Numbered from the stretch's first letter, positions 1 to 15,329 are shown. The stretch is DNA of 64,000 bases from Malurus cyaneus samueli (GCA_009741485.1 CM019238.1:10494701-10558700), one strand, 5' to 3'. Notes: generated by a model from the letters alone, not told the origin. Numbers and translations are program-made.

Positions 1-3000
1 ATACTGTAAATGTCAGATATGAGCTCCCACTTTAAAAATTGCCTTTCATTCCGGGAGCTGCTGAGCCACATTCTCTAAGAGTATTGTGCTTTTAGTTGTG
101 GAGGTGACTTTGTATAAATGATAGGATTGTGAGGGTTTTGCCCACAACAGTGAGGTAAAGCACGACCACTGAAAGAAACTTATATGTTTTCATTTTCTAT
201 GTTAGAAGAGGCTTCCTTCATCGTGAAAGTGTAGGCTGGATGCTCATTCCTCTTTATTAATAATAGATAGGCAGATAGATGCACAGACATGAAACAACAC
301 TGCCCCTGAAACCATTTTGCTAATGGTAAAATAGATACACATGAGTGAGCAGATTGCCTTGCCCACTGAAAATGCAGCTTTTCCACCCAGAGAAACTGCA
401 AATCTTGCCTAATGTTTTGTCTCATAGGAAAAGCCTGAGAACAGGATGCAATGACTGTCTCATTCCTTTGAAATGACTGGAGAAATTTTAATAGGTGAAC
501 AGCTTTAACTTGGGCTGGAGCTCAGGGTTATGTTTTTGCAGCTCAATGTTGACGCTTTTCAGAGCTGGTTTGTGCTGCCTGGCACTTGTGCCTGTGAAGC
601 TGAGATGAAAAGTTCTGCTGTGGAAGGAATAGAGCTCACTACTGAATTGTCAGCATTATTTCTTGTTGCAGTGATGTGATCCTCAAAGGTGCCTTATTCA
701 AGTGCCTGTTTGGCCTGACCCTGTTTAGCTTATGAGATCTGACAGTAGTAGTATTGCTTCAGGCTCTGATGTTGCTCTTATGAAGTTCACCAGAAGACTG
801 GAGCTAATAACTTTCCCATGTTTGCTCTGTGCCTTGCAATTTTCAAGTTGAAAGGACACACAGAAATATGCTGGGTGTGTTAAGTACCTTGTTGGTCTTT
901 GGTATCATGGAGCAGCATGGAAAATACGTTCTTAATTTTTATCAGCACCAACCATGCTATTTTTTGTCTTTGATAGTATTGATTGACCTTTTGTAACCAA
1001 GAGAAAAATAAGCATTCAACTGAATTTGTATTTAGCTGTTTATGACACTAGTCTATTTCAGAGGGATAGGTAGCTACTCCGTTACATTAGACTTTCATGT
1101 ACTGACTTATTTACTGTGTGTGTTGAGTGGTTTTTGCAATGCAAGCATGTTTCAGTAAATAAAATCAATTTGCAGCCAATGGGAAGGCAACAGTAAGTGA
1201 TTTAACTTTTCATCTTTTTCTTCGGCTTGAAATGAAAAGCTCTCCAAGGTATTTTTTATGGCAAGCCCTGTGGGCTGAAGTACTCTGAGAAAGTGCAGGA
1301 AATATAAAGTGCAGAATTGCAAACCAAAATGATTTAACAGTAAAATTAATAAACAATATGGTTATAAATTTCTGAGGCAGCTTTGGGTTCTTATCCTCTG
1401 TTTTTTTTTTCTGGTATAGCCAGACCTAAAGGACTGTTTCTCCTCAGAAAGGGCAGTATGGTCTCCGTGGTCTCTAATTTTGTTTTATCTTGGCTGGTGC
1501 TGGCTCTCTCGTGTAGGTACCTGTCTGCCAGGAATTGCTCTGAAATAATTTCATAATCGATTGAGATTATAAAAAGGCTTTGATTGTATAGAAGGAGACT
1601 AGATCCAAGTACCAGATGGCTTTTCATCTTTATACAGTGCATATCACATTAGCAATCCAGTTGTGGATAGTCGAGTCGCCCATCCTGGGCCAGGAGTGGT
1701 TACAGTTTCTGGCAGGGAAGGAGCCAATTTGCCTTGAGCTGTGGATGCCCTTGGAGCTTCTCTACAATACACTAACATGCTGCTTTTTCTTCCTGAATGG
1801 GAGAAGAGATGCACCTGGAACAAGGGAGGTGTGACCCTGCCAGGGCTGTGACAGCTCTGTAACCTCTGAGTGGCCGTAGCAAAAGTATTTAGGCAGATGT
1901 TTTTCATGAGAATATATCTAAATATTGGTGCACTTTTTTGTGCCGTAAAGTGATCTGATTTTGAGATGCCATTTCCATTGTGCTTCTCTTGGGACATGCA
2001 CATGTTGCAGAAATGCAGGCAACTTAATTTGTAAATGACATATGAGGGGTGCTCAGTGCATTTTTGAGCATGGTATGAGAGGAAGGGACCTCAGAAATAC
2101 TGAGGGGAGGATTAGATGGACAGAGAAAAGATCTTTGGTACTTGGTTCTCTTATATGAAAGTGTGTTTGAAACTGGTGAAAAACCTAGCCAAAGTATCAG
2201 GTTGATGAAGAAATGTGAATTTTCAGAAAAAAAAAGCCAGGAGTTTTGTCAGAAAGGAGTGTTAGCATTTGTCTACCTTTAAAATTCTTTTTTCCATTCC
2301 AGTAAGAATTCCATTCTGGGATAAACTGCAGCTTTTCTGAGTCGTTCCCCAGAGGGAGAGAATTCACTGCTTTTCTAGCTAAAAGACTTTTTCTATCACT
2401 TGACAAAGAAGCTGCCCTAAAGCTTTGGGCAGTGCAGCACTCGGAGGAAATACTGTGATCACAGACTGCTGCTGGGAAGAGAAGATCGTGAAGAGGTCAG
2501 TCTGGAAATGTGGAGTCCTCAGGGGCTAGAATTGTGGTCGCTACACCTCTAGCAGGGACAAAGCCTGTTAAGTTCCCACCTTTGTCAGGTTTTGTACATC
2601 TCACGCAAAGAAATGCTTCATCATTTACTCATATGCTGAAGTTAATTCACTTGGGACTCATCCATGAGAAATTGCTCTTCTATGTTAGTGGCTTCCTATG
2701 CAGGACTATTCAAATTCCTGTAGATCATAGCCACATAACTGAAACAGTAGGGTAAAGCACAGAAGTACTTCCAACCATTCCCTCGAGGATCATTATCAAT
2801 GCCTTTTTCCCAGAAAAGCAGAGTCACGGAAGCTGAGCTCACCTATAATGTTCATGTTGAATCATTCTACTTGTGGGGGAAAATGCCTCTTTTCTGGGTT
2901 TAATTTTTATGTCTTCTTTTTCTCCATCTTCCAAAACCGTATATTTCTATTCCCCATTGTTCTGGCATTGCAATGGGAATTGTGCATTTCTTAAACAAAT

Positions 3001-6000
3001 ACTGAGGTTTATTTCAGCTGGAGCTTGTAATGTGGGGGAGAGGTTAATGGGACACATCATATTCTGAAGATAAGGAGTGTGAATTATATATATTAGTTTA
3101 ATGTAGAGGATATGAACTGGAAAGAAAGTTGGTTCCTTTCCATTAAGTTGTGGGAGGGTCAGAGCAACAGCTTTGAGCACCTCCAGAGTCTCTGGCTATC
3201 TGCCACCAGATCTATACTCCCTGTCAGTCCAGACCTCATTTTAATATTTAAAATGGTACTTGCTTTCTTTTTCTAGCTCTCAAAAGGGCTTTAATTCTTT
3301 CCCTTGTTCTGCCAGCGCTCGGGCTGCTACAGCTGTTGCTGTCACATTTAATAAGGACTGTGTGGAGTTTAAATATTGTGTTGTTGCACCAGCTTTTCTT
3401 TGGCACAGGAGAAGAGCTTTGTTGTTAAGTTGGGGCACTCCTCACTGACACAGCTGACACATGGGGTGTCAGCTGAAGGTGACAGCAACTTGTCACTTGC
3501 CCTGGTATTCACATGAAGCTCCCTGTGGTGCCTGACACCACAATGCAGCCATGGATGGAGGTGCTGTTGAGTGGATCCCATCCAGCGCAGAGCACTCCCT
3601 GATTTGTCCCAGAACTGTGGGATTTGTGTGTCTTTTAAATAAGAATATCAAACTGACCACACTATAGCTCCTGAAGTCAGTGGGCCATTACACTGACTTT
3701 GTGGTTGCATATTTCTCATTGAAAAATCACCAATGATCCTGTGGTCTTTTTTATGCAGTGAACAGGTAACTTTCCCTTGCTCAGCTGTAGATGAGATGGG
3801 AAACAAGGCAGCAATGTGGACAGTAGCTTGACATTTCAAAATGTCAGAAGGAGGAGGAAGTGAAACTAAAACTTGATGTCCTCATGCCTACAGTAACTTA
3901 GCTGCTTATTGAAATATTCTTCTCCCCAGCCTTAAGCTCTGTATGTGTCAATCCAGCTGAATATAATTGGGGCTGTTTACTGTGACAGTCAAAATTCAAG
4001 AAAAACCAGGAAGAAAACACTCAGCCCCCAGTCTGCAGTGTCTGCTGTGTACCCTCCTGAGTACATTATATCTCTTCCCATTCTCCTTCCCCACAAACTC
4101 CTCCATCTCTCTGCACCACCAGGATAGATATTTACATTAATTCTCAATGTTAAACTGCATTGAAAAAGCCCATTTTCTTCCTGAAGCTATTCATCTTTCT
4201 CCCTGGACCTTTGATGACATCTTCCTTTGATTCCGAATGATTCTCATGTTTTCAGTATGACAGAGAGTGATTTTATTTTTTTTCCCCTAACATCACAGAA
4301 AGACCAACCTCTCTTGTTAGGATCTCTTTTGAAGTATCTAGGGTGAAAAGAGCTGGGCTGCAGGATAGAAAAGTATTGCTAAAACATGACATTTTAAAAA
4401 ATTGATAATAAAGTCTAGGTTAAAAAAGAAGTTACAGTGCAATGCATATATTTTCATCTAAACATTACAGGCTGTTCTTTTGTTTGAATTCTCTGGGTGA
4501 TGAAGGAAAATAGGTTAGCGCTCATTTTGGTAAAAATACTACATTTCAAGAATATTATCAATTCTATTTGGATAGCTCATGGCATGTTTCTATCCTTTAA
4601 ATAGGATTGATTTTGGCTTAGTGTGCTTGTACTGCTCCGAATCTGCCTTAATTCACAGACATTTGCATTTCTCTGCTTTCCCTGTTGGTGACATGCTTGG
4701 TGAGTAACAGCTTGCTGGGTTTACATTATGAAAATAAGAATCGGAAATGAAACTGCAGATCCTTATCTTCAAGTAAAGATGCCTAAGTTAGAGGAAATCT
4801 TTTTGTTGTTCTTGTGTTTACTAAATATAAGGGTCTAGTCAGATCCCACAAGCTGACATGAGAAACACCCTCAAGTGTGGAAAGTGGCAGTTTGAATTCC
4901 CAAATCCATGACATAGCCGTGCCTGTTAACCCAAACCAAAGGAAAGTTAAACTCAGAGACTGTTTCCATTTTTGAGGCTCTCTGTCATTCTCATGCATGC
5001 TTAAATGTCTGGCTGAGAACTTAAAACCAGGCTGTGCTATGTCATTGTGGAGAAAGAAAGAATCCCCAGAGTGGGTGCAATCAGTGACCCAGCACCAATA
5101 GGCCAAATCAGTCCAAATATTCCAAAGACCTGGTGGGGAGATGGAAGGATGCAGCTAAAGCAGGTGCCTAAAAGCAATTCAGAGCCTCAACCAGCCCAAA
5201 TCAGCAGTAGAAATGAAGGAGACAGTGCTGCTTTCTGGTGACCTTTATGTTTAATTCTCAGTTGGTTATTATAGAGGTGGGTTAGAAAAGTTGCTCCTGT
5301 TGATTTAGATTCAGCCTGCAGCTTCTCATGTGTGCCAGGGACCTTGCCACTGGAGAGGGCATTGCAAGATAACACAAGTAGCAATTGCTCTCTCATCTGA
5401 AGCCCTGGTGCACCAATTACTATTTAAAATCGTTATTTAAAGCATTTGCCATAAACCCTTTCATAGCAGGAGCAATTTTGAAATATTAAATGCTATTTTC
5501 CTTTTAGCCAGAGCGAGGATGGGGGGAGATGGAGACACTCGAAAGCATGTGGCTGCAGTTCCGTGTATGAAGCTCATTTGTCAACATAACAGATGTGGTG
5601 CTGCAGTGATGGGGTTGTTGTGGGTGCTGTACATCACTCCTGGAGGCAAGATGCACATGTAATATAAAGCAGTGGAGGAATGTAGCTCTGTTCCATCTCT
5701 GTCAGAGGGTGTTATGACTGTCCCAAGGGACAGGATGGATGCCACGATACTGTCTTGGTGCCACATCTTTGCAGCACTGTCTGCTGGGCTGGCTGGCACA
5801 GCCCCCCTGCCCTGGCAGCCTGGGTGTCAATGGCATTGATAGTTACATTGGTGTGAAGTTAATGGGAAGCTGATGCTTGGCTTTGAATATTTCCGAAGTT
5901 TTTTTTTTCTGAATTTGACCATGGTTTTGAGTTTCTGACTTTCAAAAGAGAAAAAGAGCATTTGAACAGATATCTTCCTTGCAACAAAAATGGCAACAGC

Positions 6001-9000
6001 AACAGCAAAATCAGCTCTGGTCTCTGTTCATACCTGGGAAATTTCAGCCTGAAAGAGGAAGATTTGTAGGTCACTGACTAGGCATGAAAGGGGCAAACTT
6101 GTAGCATACATGTATGTACAGCTGTAACTACTGTAACAAGGACTAATGTGTTCCAAAGAAAACTCAAAGTGGCAAAAAATAATGTGAGAAGTGTTAGTGA
6201 CAGGAAAGTAACCAAGTGAGTAACTGGTACAAGGCTTGTGAGAAATCCATTGCAGCATGAAACTGAAATTAGTGTATTTGCCAGTTTCCTGAGGTGAAGG
6301 TGACTGTGCTGTACACAGCAAAAGCAAACGTGTTAATCCGCTTTCATCTCAGGGAGTCCCTTTGACCTGTAGCAGTTAGATGGATGTGCCAGTCCATGAC
6401 TCACTCTGTGCCACTGAAGGGGCAAAAATTGTGACAATGTCAATCAGAGGAACTTGTGTTGGCCCCAGCGGGGTTCTTCCAGCAGGCAGGTGGGTGTTTG
6501 GTCTGTGGCAGGCATTGGTGCCAGTGCTGGAGAAGAGCTGTTCAGATGCACGAGCTAAAACTCTTAGGAAAGTAAGAGTTGAGGTGAGCTGGAAAGAAAA
6601 ACCTTCCATTTTCATGGAAGAGAGTGAATTTTTGGTAGATATGAATTTCCCTTTGCTATGGAGAGCAAGATTTTCAAGCCATGCTTTGTCCTCAGCCAAA
6701 GAGAAACATATGCAAGTTCCAGCTGAGGAAATTATAATGCAGTAAAGCAGTCTCAAATGACTTTGCTGCTTCATTTTGTAGTTATAATTTTGGAAACATA
6801 TCACAGCAAAGGCCTTCATCCAGGACTAAGTTCAAATCAAGTTTTGAGTTTGGAAGTTGAAGTCTGCTGAGAAATCCCCAAGCATTTAAAAATAAATGCC
6901 CCTGGAGAATTTGGCAGATGAAAAATGAAAATTTTATGTTAAACGGCTCGTTCAAAAGATAACAAAGAGGAGGGAGGAAACAGTTGTTTCTTAATTACAA
7001 AATACTCTCTCTATTCACTTAGTTTTTGGGTTATTTTCTCTGCAGAAAGATGTGAGGACATTAAAATAAAAGTAGGAATTCATTTATACCTGGAGCTGGC
7101 ATGTGTGTCCCTCTTGCCATGTATTGTTGAAATGATACCACATGTGTGAGTTTACTCAGAGCTCATTTTCTGCTTGTGTAGACAAACACTTGGAGCCACT
7201 TGAGCTTTCCAGTGTCAACTCTGACTCTAAAATTCCTTATTTAGGAATGTCAGGAGCTACTCATGGGCTTTAATTGATTTCTGTGGGACCAAGACAGAGC
7301 ATGAGGTTGTTGCTCATCCCTTAAACAATTGTCTACTGCATTCAGCAAGACATAAACAACTGTTTTATTCTACTGGAAGTGGAGGAGATTCAACCACAGG
7401 GCTCAAGGGCAGTCTCAAGACTTGGGTAGAAGAGAAATGGGGTTTCAGAGGAGGGTGGGTGCATGTTCTTGTGTCTGTGCAGGGTTCTTGTGTCTCTCAG
7501 GGCTGCCTGTGGTCACCTCCAGCAGCACATGTCAGAGTGCAGCTTTTCCAGCTGTGACAGCACAGCAGCTACAACTCTTATTGTAAAACATCCAGCCCTT
7601 TTCCCTAATGCCCTCTCATCCCAAACACTTGAAAGTATACGGGAAACTTATGCTGAATCAATACCTTATGAATAAGGAAGCTTTTCTTACAGAGCTCTTG
7701 ATAGAAATGAGTGTTTGGCTCTTTTATTGAACAAAGTGTACTTGTGCAGCAGCTTCATCTCTAAATGGCATTTTAGTTGCAGCTACTAGAAACATAAATG
7801 GCAAAAACCCATGGTCTGTTGTGAAGACCATTTTGAAAATAAAACTTGTCTTGTGCTGAAGTACCAAGTGATAATAAAAAAAGCTGTTCAGAAAGTTCTG
7901 CTATTTGAATTAGGCCTGTCTTCATCTTGTTAAAATAAATGTATTTATTAAGTATGCATATCTTTATCTCTTATGTAATGAGAAGAACAGAGGCATATCA
8001 CAGATCTGCAGTGTCTTTTGTGCTCTACAAATTCGATGCGACAGTCACCAGACAAAAAGTGATTTATTCTGTGTCTTGTAATGGGTGGAATAATTAGCAG
8101 TGGTGGCATCCATCACTTCTACAACATGCTTATCTCAGAAGTTTTCCATTGATTCAAGAGAAAAGCAGGAGCAGAACAATAAAAGTCAGTTCTCTACTTG
8201 GCCCTATAACTTGGTGTGCCTGATTTGGACACCTGATAAATAGATCTCTACAGCTTGAATGATGTGTCACTTAGTAATGTGGACACAGTCTGGCTTCAGT
8301 TTGTCAGAAATTAATTCAGCAAGGCTAAGAACAGGAGAAAAATAAGCACCACAACTGTCTATGGAATGTTAAGACTGTCAAAGGAGTTTCAATTCTTTTC
8401 TCTGCACAGACACTTTATTCACTGGGAGCATAAATAGCTAAGGATTTTGGAAAAGTTTCCTACCATTGTGAAGCATGTGATCTTGGATTTGAAGGAGGAG
8501 ATGGTATCTTAACAAAATAGTACGAATAAATCGTTGCTCAGTTTTGGTGTAACTTACCTCTGATTTCCAACACCTGTTTGGTCCATCCAAAGGTCAAGTT
8601 TTTAAAAGTGAGACCAATTGGGAATCTGACTCCATGCATTTCTCTCTCATTCTCCTGGCACAGGCAGGCATTTGGGGATACTGTATTTCTCTCTGCTTTT
8701 TCTAATTTTTTTTTTTAACAGCTGTTGCAAAGCTGCTTGCCATCAAACTGCGTGGAAGTGGCAATTCAGTACAGTAGTATCCTCTGACAACAATTTGGGA
8801 ACAAATGTAATGTTGCATAAGATATGGAACATGCCTTAGTTTAACCCACACTCCTGTGCATCTTCCTGCAGCTTTTTTTCTTCTTTTCTGCCATGAATAG
8901 CATTGGTTTTGAAAAACAGGGGAGCAATAATTGTGTGCAAGACATGGAGAAAATGGCTCTTGGAAAGCAACTGTAGAAATCAAAATCAGTGGGATTAGTC

Positions 9001-12000
9001 TTTTTTTCTTCATTGAAAATAGAACACAACAACACATTACAAGTATGGGAAATGTCTGGAAGATGTATGAGTAGCCTAAGTGCAGTATGAAATTGTCTGG
9101 CTAAAGATAATTTCAAGGTTAAAAGAGGAGGAGATAATTTTCTGTCTGAAAATAATATTTGTAATTATGCAAAGTAAGGTTAAAAGGTCATTGGGATCTT
9201 TGTCTTCCTCACCTGAGATAGTTCCCTTAACACCAGTGTCCTCCTCAGCGCTGTGTGAGGTGAAGGAGGGAAGAGTTGGTTACACAAGTACCTAAAACCA
9301 CATCAGATCTACAAATTTTGAACATCTTGCACAAGTAGACCTCAGATTAAGGATGAGGCAGTTTCACGCTTGCTCTCTAGGAAAGTAAAAGTAATTTTCA
9401 GGAATATCTGTGAGAGCTCAGAGGAGGAAGTGGAATTATCTCCAAAGCCCACCACCATTTCTGTCCAAAGAATGCACTCAGCAATGGTACAGGTCATCTG
9501 GAAACCATTACATGTTGAGATGACCCAGTACTGGAGAACTGAGCCTGAAAAATCACAGCATCTGCTTGCAAAGAACACAGGGAAAATGTTTTGTGCACTC
9601 CTATTAAAATTGTGCATTTGCTTGTATGATTTGGGAGTTATTTCCATTATAATCCAACAGAACAAAAATTAATTTCCAGCAAGAATCTTCCTGGCTGCTA
9701 TAACTCAAGTCGCATTCAGATGAAGAAGGAAGAAAATTTTTAGTTCTGTTGCCCTTGAAAAACAATGGCCTTTAATTAAAGACGGGTATTTTTTATGAAA
9801 TACAAACCAGCTTAATAAAATACAACACTTTTCTGTTGGTCATTGAAATTCAAAGCACTCTGAGTTCTGGCATTAGTGCAGAAAGAAATGGAATATAAAT
9901 ATGTACATAATGTCAGTCACTGCTCCTGTGCCATGTTGGTTGTATTCTTAGAGCACAGGCCGCTTTCTGTGAATCTGCTGACTGCTAAATAATCGTGTCG
10001 TTTGCTGAGTTCCTGTAACAGCAGACACATAATCATCTGTTCAAAATAATTATGTAAGATTCTCAAAAGAGAGTCATATAGCTTTTTGGCCTATAATTAG
10101 TGTACATATTTTCCAGCTTTTCTTTTTCACATAGAAATACAAGCAGTTGTGTATTTTACTACAATTTTTGTTGCTGTAGGTCTACATTCCAAACTCTTCT
10201 GAAAGCTTTGAAGGTTTTACACACTTGGTGCTGGAAAACAGACCTTAAACCCCCATAATTTCTATGCAAGAACCAGAAGGGAAGATTCCAGTTCAGTAAA
10301 AGAGCTTGCACTGCACCTACCTGGATTTTCTTTAAATAACAAGATAAAAAAGAATATGAACATCCCCTTAGGTTGCAAGTGCCTCTGGTTTTAGTGGACA
10401 TAACTCTTCTCTTATGGAGGTGTTTCTGATCAGTGGGTTAGAACAGGTGGAAGCCAAGAGAATGAGTCGTTGTCCCCCACTAGTGGTTGACCCAGGATGA
10501 TAAAAATACATCTGGTTGCAAGTAGCAGCTCTACTTACCATGGCTGCTGCCTGGCTGCATGGAGATCTGAAGCTGCCAAACCTAAAACCTTCAGGCTTTC
10601 AGCTCTGCTGCTCACCCTATTCAGCTCATGGCTTTGAACATGTTATTAAATTCGGAGTGTGTCCTTTTCCCCTCCCAGCAAAAATTGAGCACACCTACTG
10701 TATGCACAGAGTGTAGGATACTCAGTCAATTCATGCTTACAGTGTAGGTAGAAGGATAGAACTAAAAGTAATAGTTGTTATCTGCTGGGGCTGTAACTCT
10801 GAATTCCTCCTGCACTTGGCTTTGGCTAAGAAGTGTGGATAAGCCATCATGTAATCTCAGAGGGCGTTTTAGCTGGGAATGTGAAGCTGATTGTAAAAAT
10901 GTCCATGCCCCAGCAAATAATTCTTACATAATTGGTACTATGCCAGCAGGACAACATTCCAGTAGCTTAGATCCATGCCAGTCTTAAGAAATGGAAGCTG
11001 GGGAAGAACAGCAGTCGTGTACTGCTGTACAGTGTTACTACGTTTGTCCTGCATCCAAACACTTCTAAGACAAGTCATACAAAATTCAGGTTTGTCCTGC
11101 GATCAGCAAAATTATTATGGATTCAGAGACATTAAATCAGTCAGCAGGGGTGTGAGGAGGATTGGTGCAGAACTTCCAATTCTGGCCCTTTGAGTTCAGA
11201 GCTGAAGGGTTCCTTGGTGCAAAGTATTTGATTCCAGGCTGCCCCAGCTTCTCAGGGGGTAGCACAAAACCCAGGACTGTACACAGTGATAAATAACAGT
11301 GAGGAGTCTGTTTATCACAGTGTCTGTGACATTAACACTCTCGTTGGAAAGCTCTATTAATGTAGTGCCATATTAGCTATTTTCTTTATAGGGAATAAAA
11401 ATATCTGGATGAGAACCACTATGATTGACGTCTCGTCAGAAGTTAGCCCCCACAACTGGAGCAAAAATTTGCTGGTGAGGCCTACTGGTGTTAAATCTCT
11501 CTGCAGAGAGTGGCATCATTTTATTAGCAGACTAGATATGATGCTAAAAATTGTATCTATTATAGCCATCCCAGAGGCATCCATTCAGAGAGTAATGGAG
11601 CACAGCTAACAAAAGAGATTTGTCCATTTGGACATGCTGAAGGGCCTTGAGATAAGAAATAATTCTCACATAAGCAGTTCTTGAGTTAGAATATTAATTT
11701 ATAGGAAATACTTTTTAAAAGGCCTTTTGAGGAGATTTTACAAGGCTCAGGTTTCTCATTTTTGAAAGCTTTAGAGCTTACCTCACATGGTAAGAATTTG
11801 TTAATCCAATCCCAATGATCTGTGTGTTCACATTCACACTTTTGAAAGCATAGTAATTTCCTGAGCACAGAGTATGTTTTGCTCAGGACATAACCATGCT
11901 GTGTTCTTGGGATTAGTTCAGAGAGCTCATTCTTCTGGTGGTTTCACTGGACAAACCTTTGCCCTGATGGAGACTCGTTCACCTTCCCTGAATGGTGTGA

Positions 12001-13400
12001 CGGGGATGGATGGGCACCACTGCAGAATCCTGCCCACTCTGTTCACTCCCTGAAAGCCCTCTCTGAGCACCTGAGTTGGAGGCAGTTCTCTGACAGACTG
12101 AGTTGTTGCTTTTAAAATTTCTTAGAGACATAGGAAGTACAGAACCAATGCAGCAGCAACCCTACTTTTGGAGGAGCTCAGTTTCCCTGGTACTGTATGT
12201 CCCACTCCAGACATCATCCCTCTGAGGGCTGTTCTTCCTCTGACTGGGGACAGTTTGTAACTCCCTTTTTACATCCAACTCAGCAGTCAGGTTTCAGCTT
12301 ACATGCCCATGTGCATTTTTTGGCATGTCTATATACATTTTTGTCATTATTTTATAAGGTGAACTAGCAGATACTCTGCTAACATCTGAAATTTCTGACC
12401 TGTGCTTTTGCCTGCCTTTACAGTTACAATTCTGCCAAAGAGCAATCAGCTTGTCTGGGGTGGTTAATTCTGTGTGTACCACACTGCCTGCTGCTTGTGT
12501 GGCCATTACCCAGTAGGTACATAGAGAGTGGTACTTTGAGGGGTGGAGGAGGAGGTGTGAGAGTTATTTTGCTCTTGTAGCTTGCTAGAAACACTGAAGA
12601 ACTATGAAGGCTACTGTGCTTCTGTTGACCTCATTTTTTAGTTGATGTAGAGCTTTCCACTCCTCTAAATGAGTCAGAGATTACTTTATAGTCCAGCTGC
12701 TGGACGCCCCTGGTCAGCAGTGTACAGGAGAGGAGTGTATGGTTTGCTCTTTGTCTGCTTTTGAGATTATTTCTTGTTAACTTCAAGAAGTCTGGTTCAA
12801 ATGAATAGAAAATATATCAGGAATGTAGAAGCTAGGAGAAATTGCCCCTTTTCAAGAACTGCTTTTATATTAGTAGGTTTTTAGATGTTTGGAGTCTTTT
12901 CAATGAAAGAGACAGTGTCAAAGCCCCATTTGTGCACACTTGCTTCAGATTGCAGATGGAGTTCTTTTAAAACTGTGTTGAAAAATGACATTTATAAGAA
13001 AATGCAAGGAATTTGGACTGTGTAAAAATAATGGGCTTCATAAGAGAGCTTGGGGACAAGTATTATAGCTGTCATCTCTCCTTATTTTGGTTTTAGGAAC
13101 ATCTGAGGTTAATCTTGATTGCACAAGATGAAAGAGAACCATCTCAAATTTCTGCAGAGTCCCCTGCGCTTAGGGTTACTCTGGTAACAATTTCATTTTC
13201 AGGAATTGAGAAGAGTTTCTCAAAAGATATCCTAAAATGAAATATTTCTCTTTGCTTTGATGCATGTAAAAGGTCAGATCTTGTAGGGACTCAAAGCACT
13301 CAATGAAGTCCAGTTTTTTTCTCTGCACCTGATGAAAGTGCTCTTGCATTTGCTGAGACGTTCCCAAGTAATATCTGCTGTTTACTCACTGTTATTCGCT
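1..13400 (+). other. Intronic DNA, far upstream part (no gene found)
   Basis: Inferred to lie in the large intron before the 41-kb exon. Both strands carry only short open frames (up to 147 codons, on the minus strand at 6376-6819) with no recognised domain, no consistent splice-site pairs and no codon pattern that suggests coding. It contains short T runs (for example around 1400, 5900 and 8706-8717) and scattered polyadenylation-like AATAAA motifs, as expected by chance in AT-rich DNA. No interspersed repeat was recognised with confidence. Confidence 0.6.
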
Positions 13401-15315
13401 ATCATCTGGGCAGAGTGTACCTACCACTCCAACCTGCAAGAAATATGAAGTTTGCCTCTGGCTCTTTAGATTTTATATTAAGCTATTTTTCAGTCTTTAG
13501 TGAAGAAAATCCTTTTTCCTGCTGTTCTCTCCTCGGTGCTGGAAGTGGCAGCAGTCTGGCCTGCTTGCAGCCTCTCCCCATCAGCATTTCTCTGATTGCT
13601 GTGAGATTTTTTTGTTCATTACTATGTAGCTCAGGCAAAGACTCCCAGCCAGTCCTAACAGCCTGTCCATGACATGCAGGAAGTTGTTGTCTTCCCCAGT
13701 GTCCCGTGCCGTGTTTTGGGGCGAATCTCTCTGCAGATTGTGTGCACAGAGGCAATGTTTCCTGTCTGCTTTGAGGTGTGGTGTCAAAGATGTGTGCAGG
13801 ACTAAACCCTAAACCCTGATTTCCTTGGGCATAAGACGTGGAAGCCTCTTCTTCCTCTGTACACAGGCTGGGCTATTCAGGCACAGCAGGGAGGCCTGGC
13901 CTGGAAATGTGGGTGATGGGGGCTGGAGCAGCTCACTGATAGTGCCAGGAATCTTCTTACCCTCAGATGATCCTGTCTCCCTGTGGCAGCTGCTCTGTCT
14001 GCTAGAGCTGTTGTGGAGATTTCCTGTGGCTGGGAGTGGGGTGAGGAACAGGAGAAATAAGGAATTAGGAGTGACAGCAGGTTTAGGCAGTAGCAGAAGA
14101 AGGCTTGCCTGCAAATCCCAGAAAGTGGGCTTTTAGTTTTGAAGTGAAAATCATGAGAAAATCTCAGGCAGGGAGCACTTCACACAACCCCAGAAATGGA
14201 GAGGCAAAGCAAAAAGAAACAGGAGGGCGTGTTTTCTTTGTTGTCTTTATCAGAGATCTCATACAGTATCATCCACCCAGTTTTGTTTTTCCAGACATTT
14301 CTCATTACTCTGGACTTTTCTGCCTTTTTCATTCCCCCCGATGTTCTCTGCAGTTATGTGTCACCAAGGAGAACGGATGTATAATTTCTTCACATTCCCA
14401 GTATTTACTTAGAGGGGAAGCTTCATGTACCTGTACAGACAGACACACAGACACAGGTGTGTAAAAGCATGATGGTAAATTCTGCAGGCTCAGAAATGGA
14501 ACTGCTTCCACAGATACAAGCTGTCAGCCTACACACGTTCTGGCATCTGCCTGACTGTCCTCAGACTGAGCACTTCATTATTTGCCATAAGGAGTGGAGG
14601 CTTTTGAACCCAGGTGTAGCACTCTCCAAAAGGAGCTCTTGCACACAGAGCTGTGTCAGGAAAGGCTGCTGTGCTCTCATCCTGGGTTACAGGTGTTCCA
14701 GTCTGTGAGAGGCTCTGCGTGCCCGTTTGCTCTACAGTCCCCTTCAGGTGCTTTTGATCCTGAGTTTGTTTTAATTGGCTTGCATTGACCGTTGGCTATC
14801 TCTGTAGTTACACAACTGCTGAAGTGATCTCTCATTATGCAATTTGGTGTAGGCATAATTATGAAATGATAGTGTGTAATTTATTCATTTTGAGACAGGC
14901 CTATGATAAAATTCACAGCTGCTTCTTTCTCTAGAAAACACTTCCTTTTATTTTCCCCACTTTCAAGATTGAGGGGGACGTTCCACAGAGCAGGTGAGGG
15001 GCTGTGTTTGCCTGGCAAGAGGGCAGCTCAGGAAGCTGGCAGGGGTGGGTGCTGGGCACAGCTCTGTGCAGGTGTGGAGCCCTGTACACCTGCACCCCTC
15101 GGTGTGGTTTGTCTCACACTTGGGTCCCAGAGCAAGTTTAGCAAATAGAATTCCTTACAGAAGCCAGACTCTTACTGACTTCAGCTTTTGATGGGGGAAT
15201 GCAAAACTGAAACATCTTTTCAGTGAAACAAAGAAAGCTGATAAAGTATATCCTGTGAATTCAATGTTAATTCTATTGCAGGGCAAATACTTGACAGATT
15301 GAGATGTTTTATTGA

Positions 15316-15329
15316 GATCAGATCTGATC
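15316..15329. repeat. Perfect 14-bp palindrome
   Basis: GATCAGATCTGATC is its own reverse complement. It has no loop and no neighbouring sites that would mark it as a known operator or attachment site. Confidence 0.7.

Noticed and set aside
2070..2125. Weak resemblance of GGAAGGGACCTCAGAAATAC to the CR1 3' end
   Set aside because: Only about 15 bases resemble the consensus and the neighbouring CR1 blocks are absent, unlike the clear copy at 54.0 kb.
6376..6819. 147-codon minus-strand open frame overlapping a 121-codon plus-strand frame
   Set aside because: Frames on both strands of the same DNA, with no domain, splice context or recognisable homolog, fit a local lack of stop codons.
8698..8720. 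Strong acceptor-like CTAATTTTTTTTTTTAACAG
   Set aside because: The sequence after the AG meets stops quickly in the tested frames, shows no family similarity and has no paired donor.
13803..13817. AAACCCTAAACCCT, resembling telomere repeat units
   Set aside because: Only two units, of the plant-type TTTAGGG form and not vertebrate TTAGGG, so coincidence is the simplest reading.
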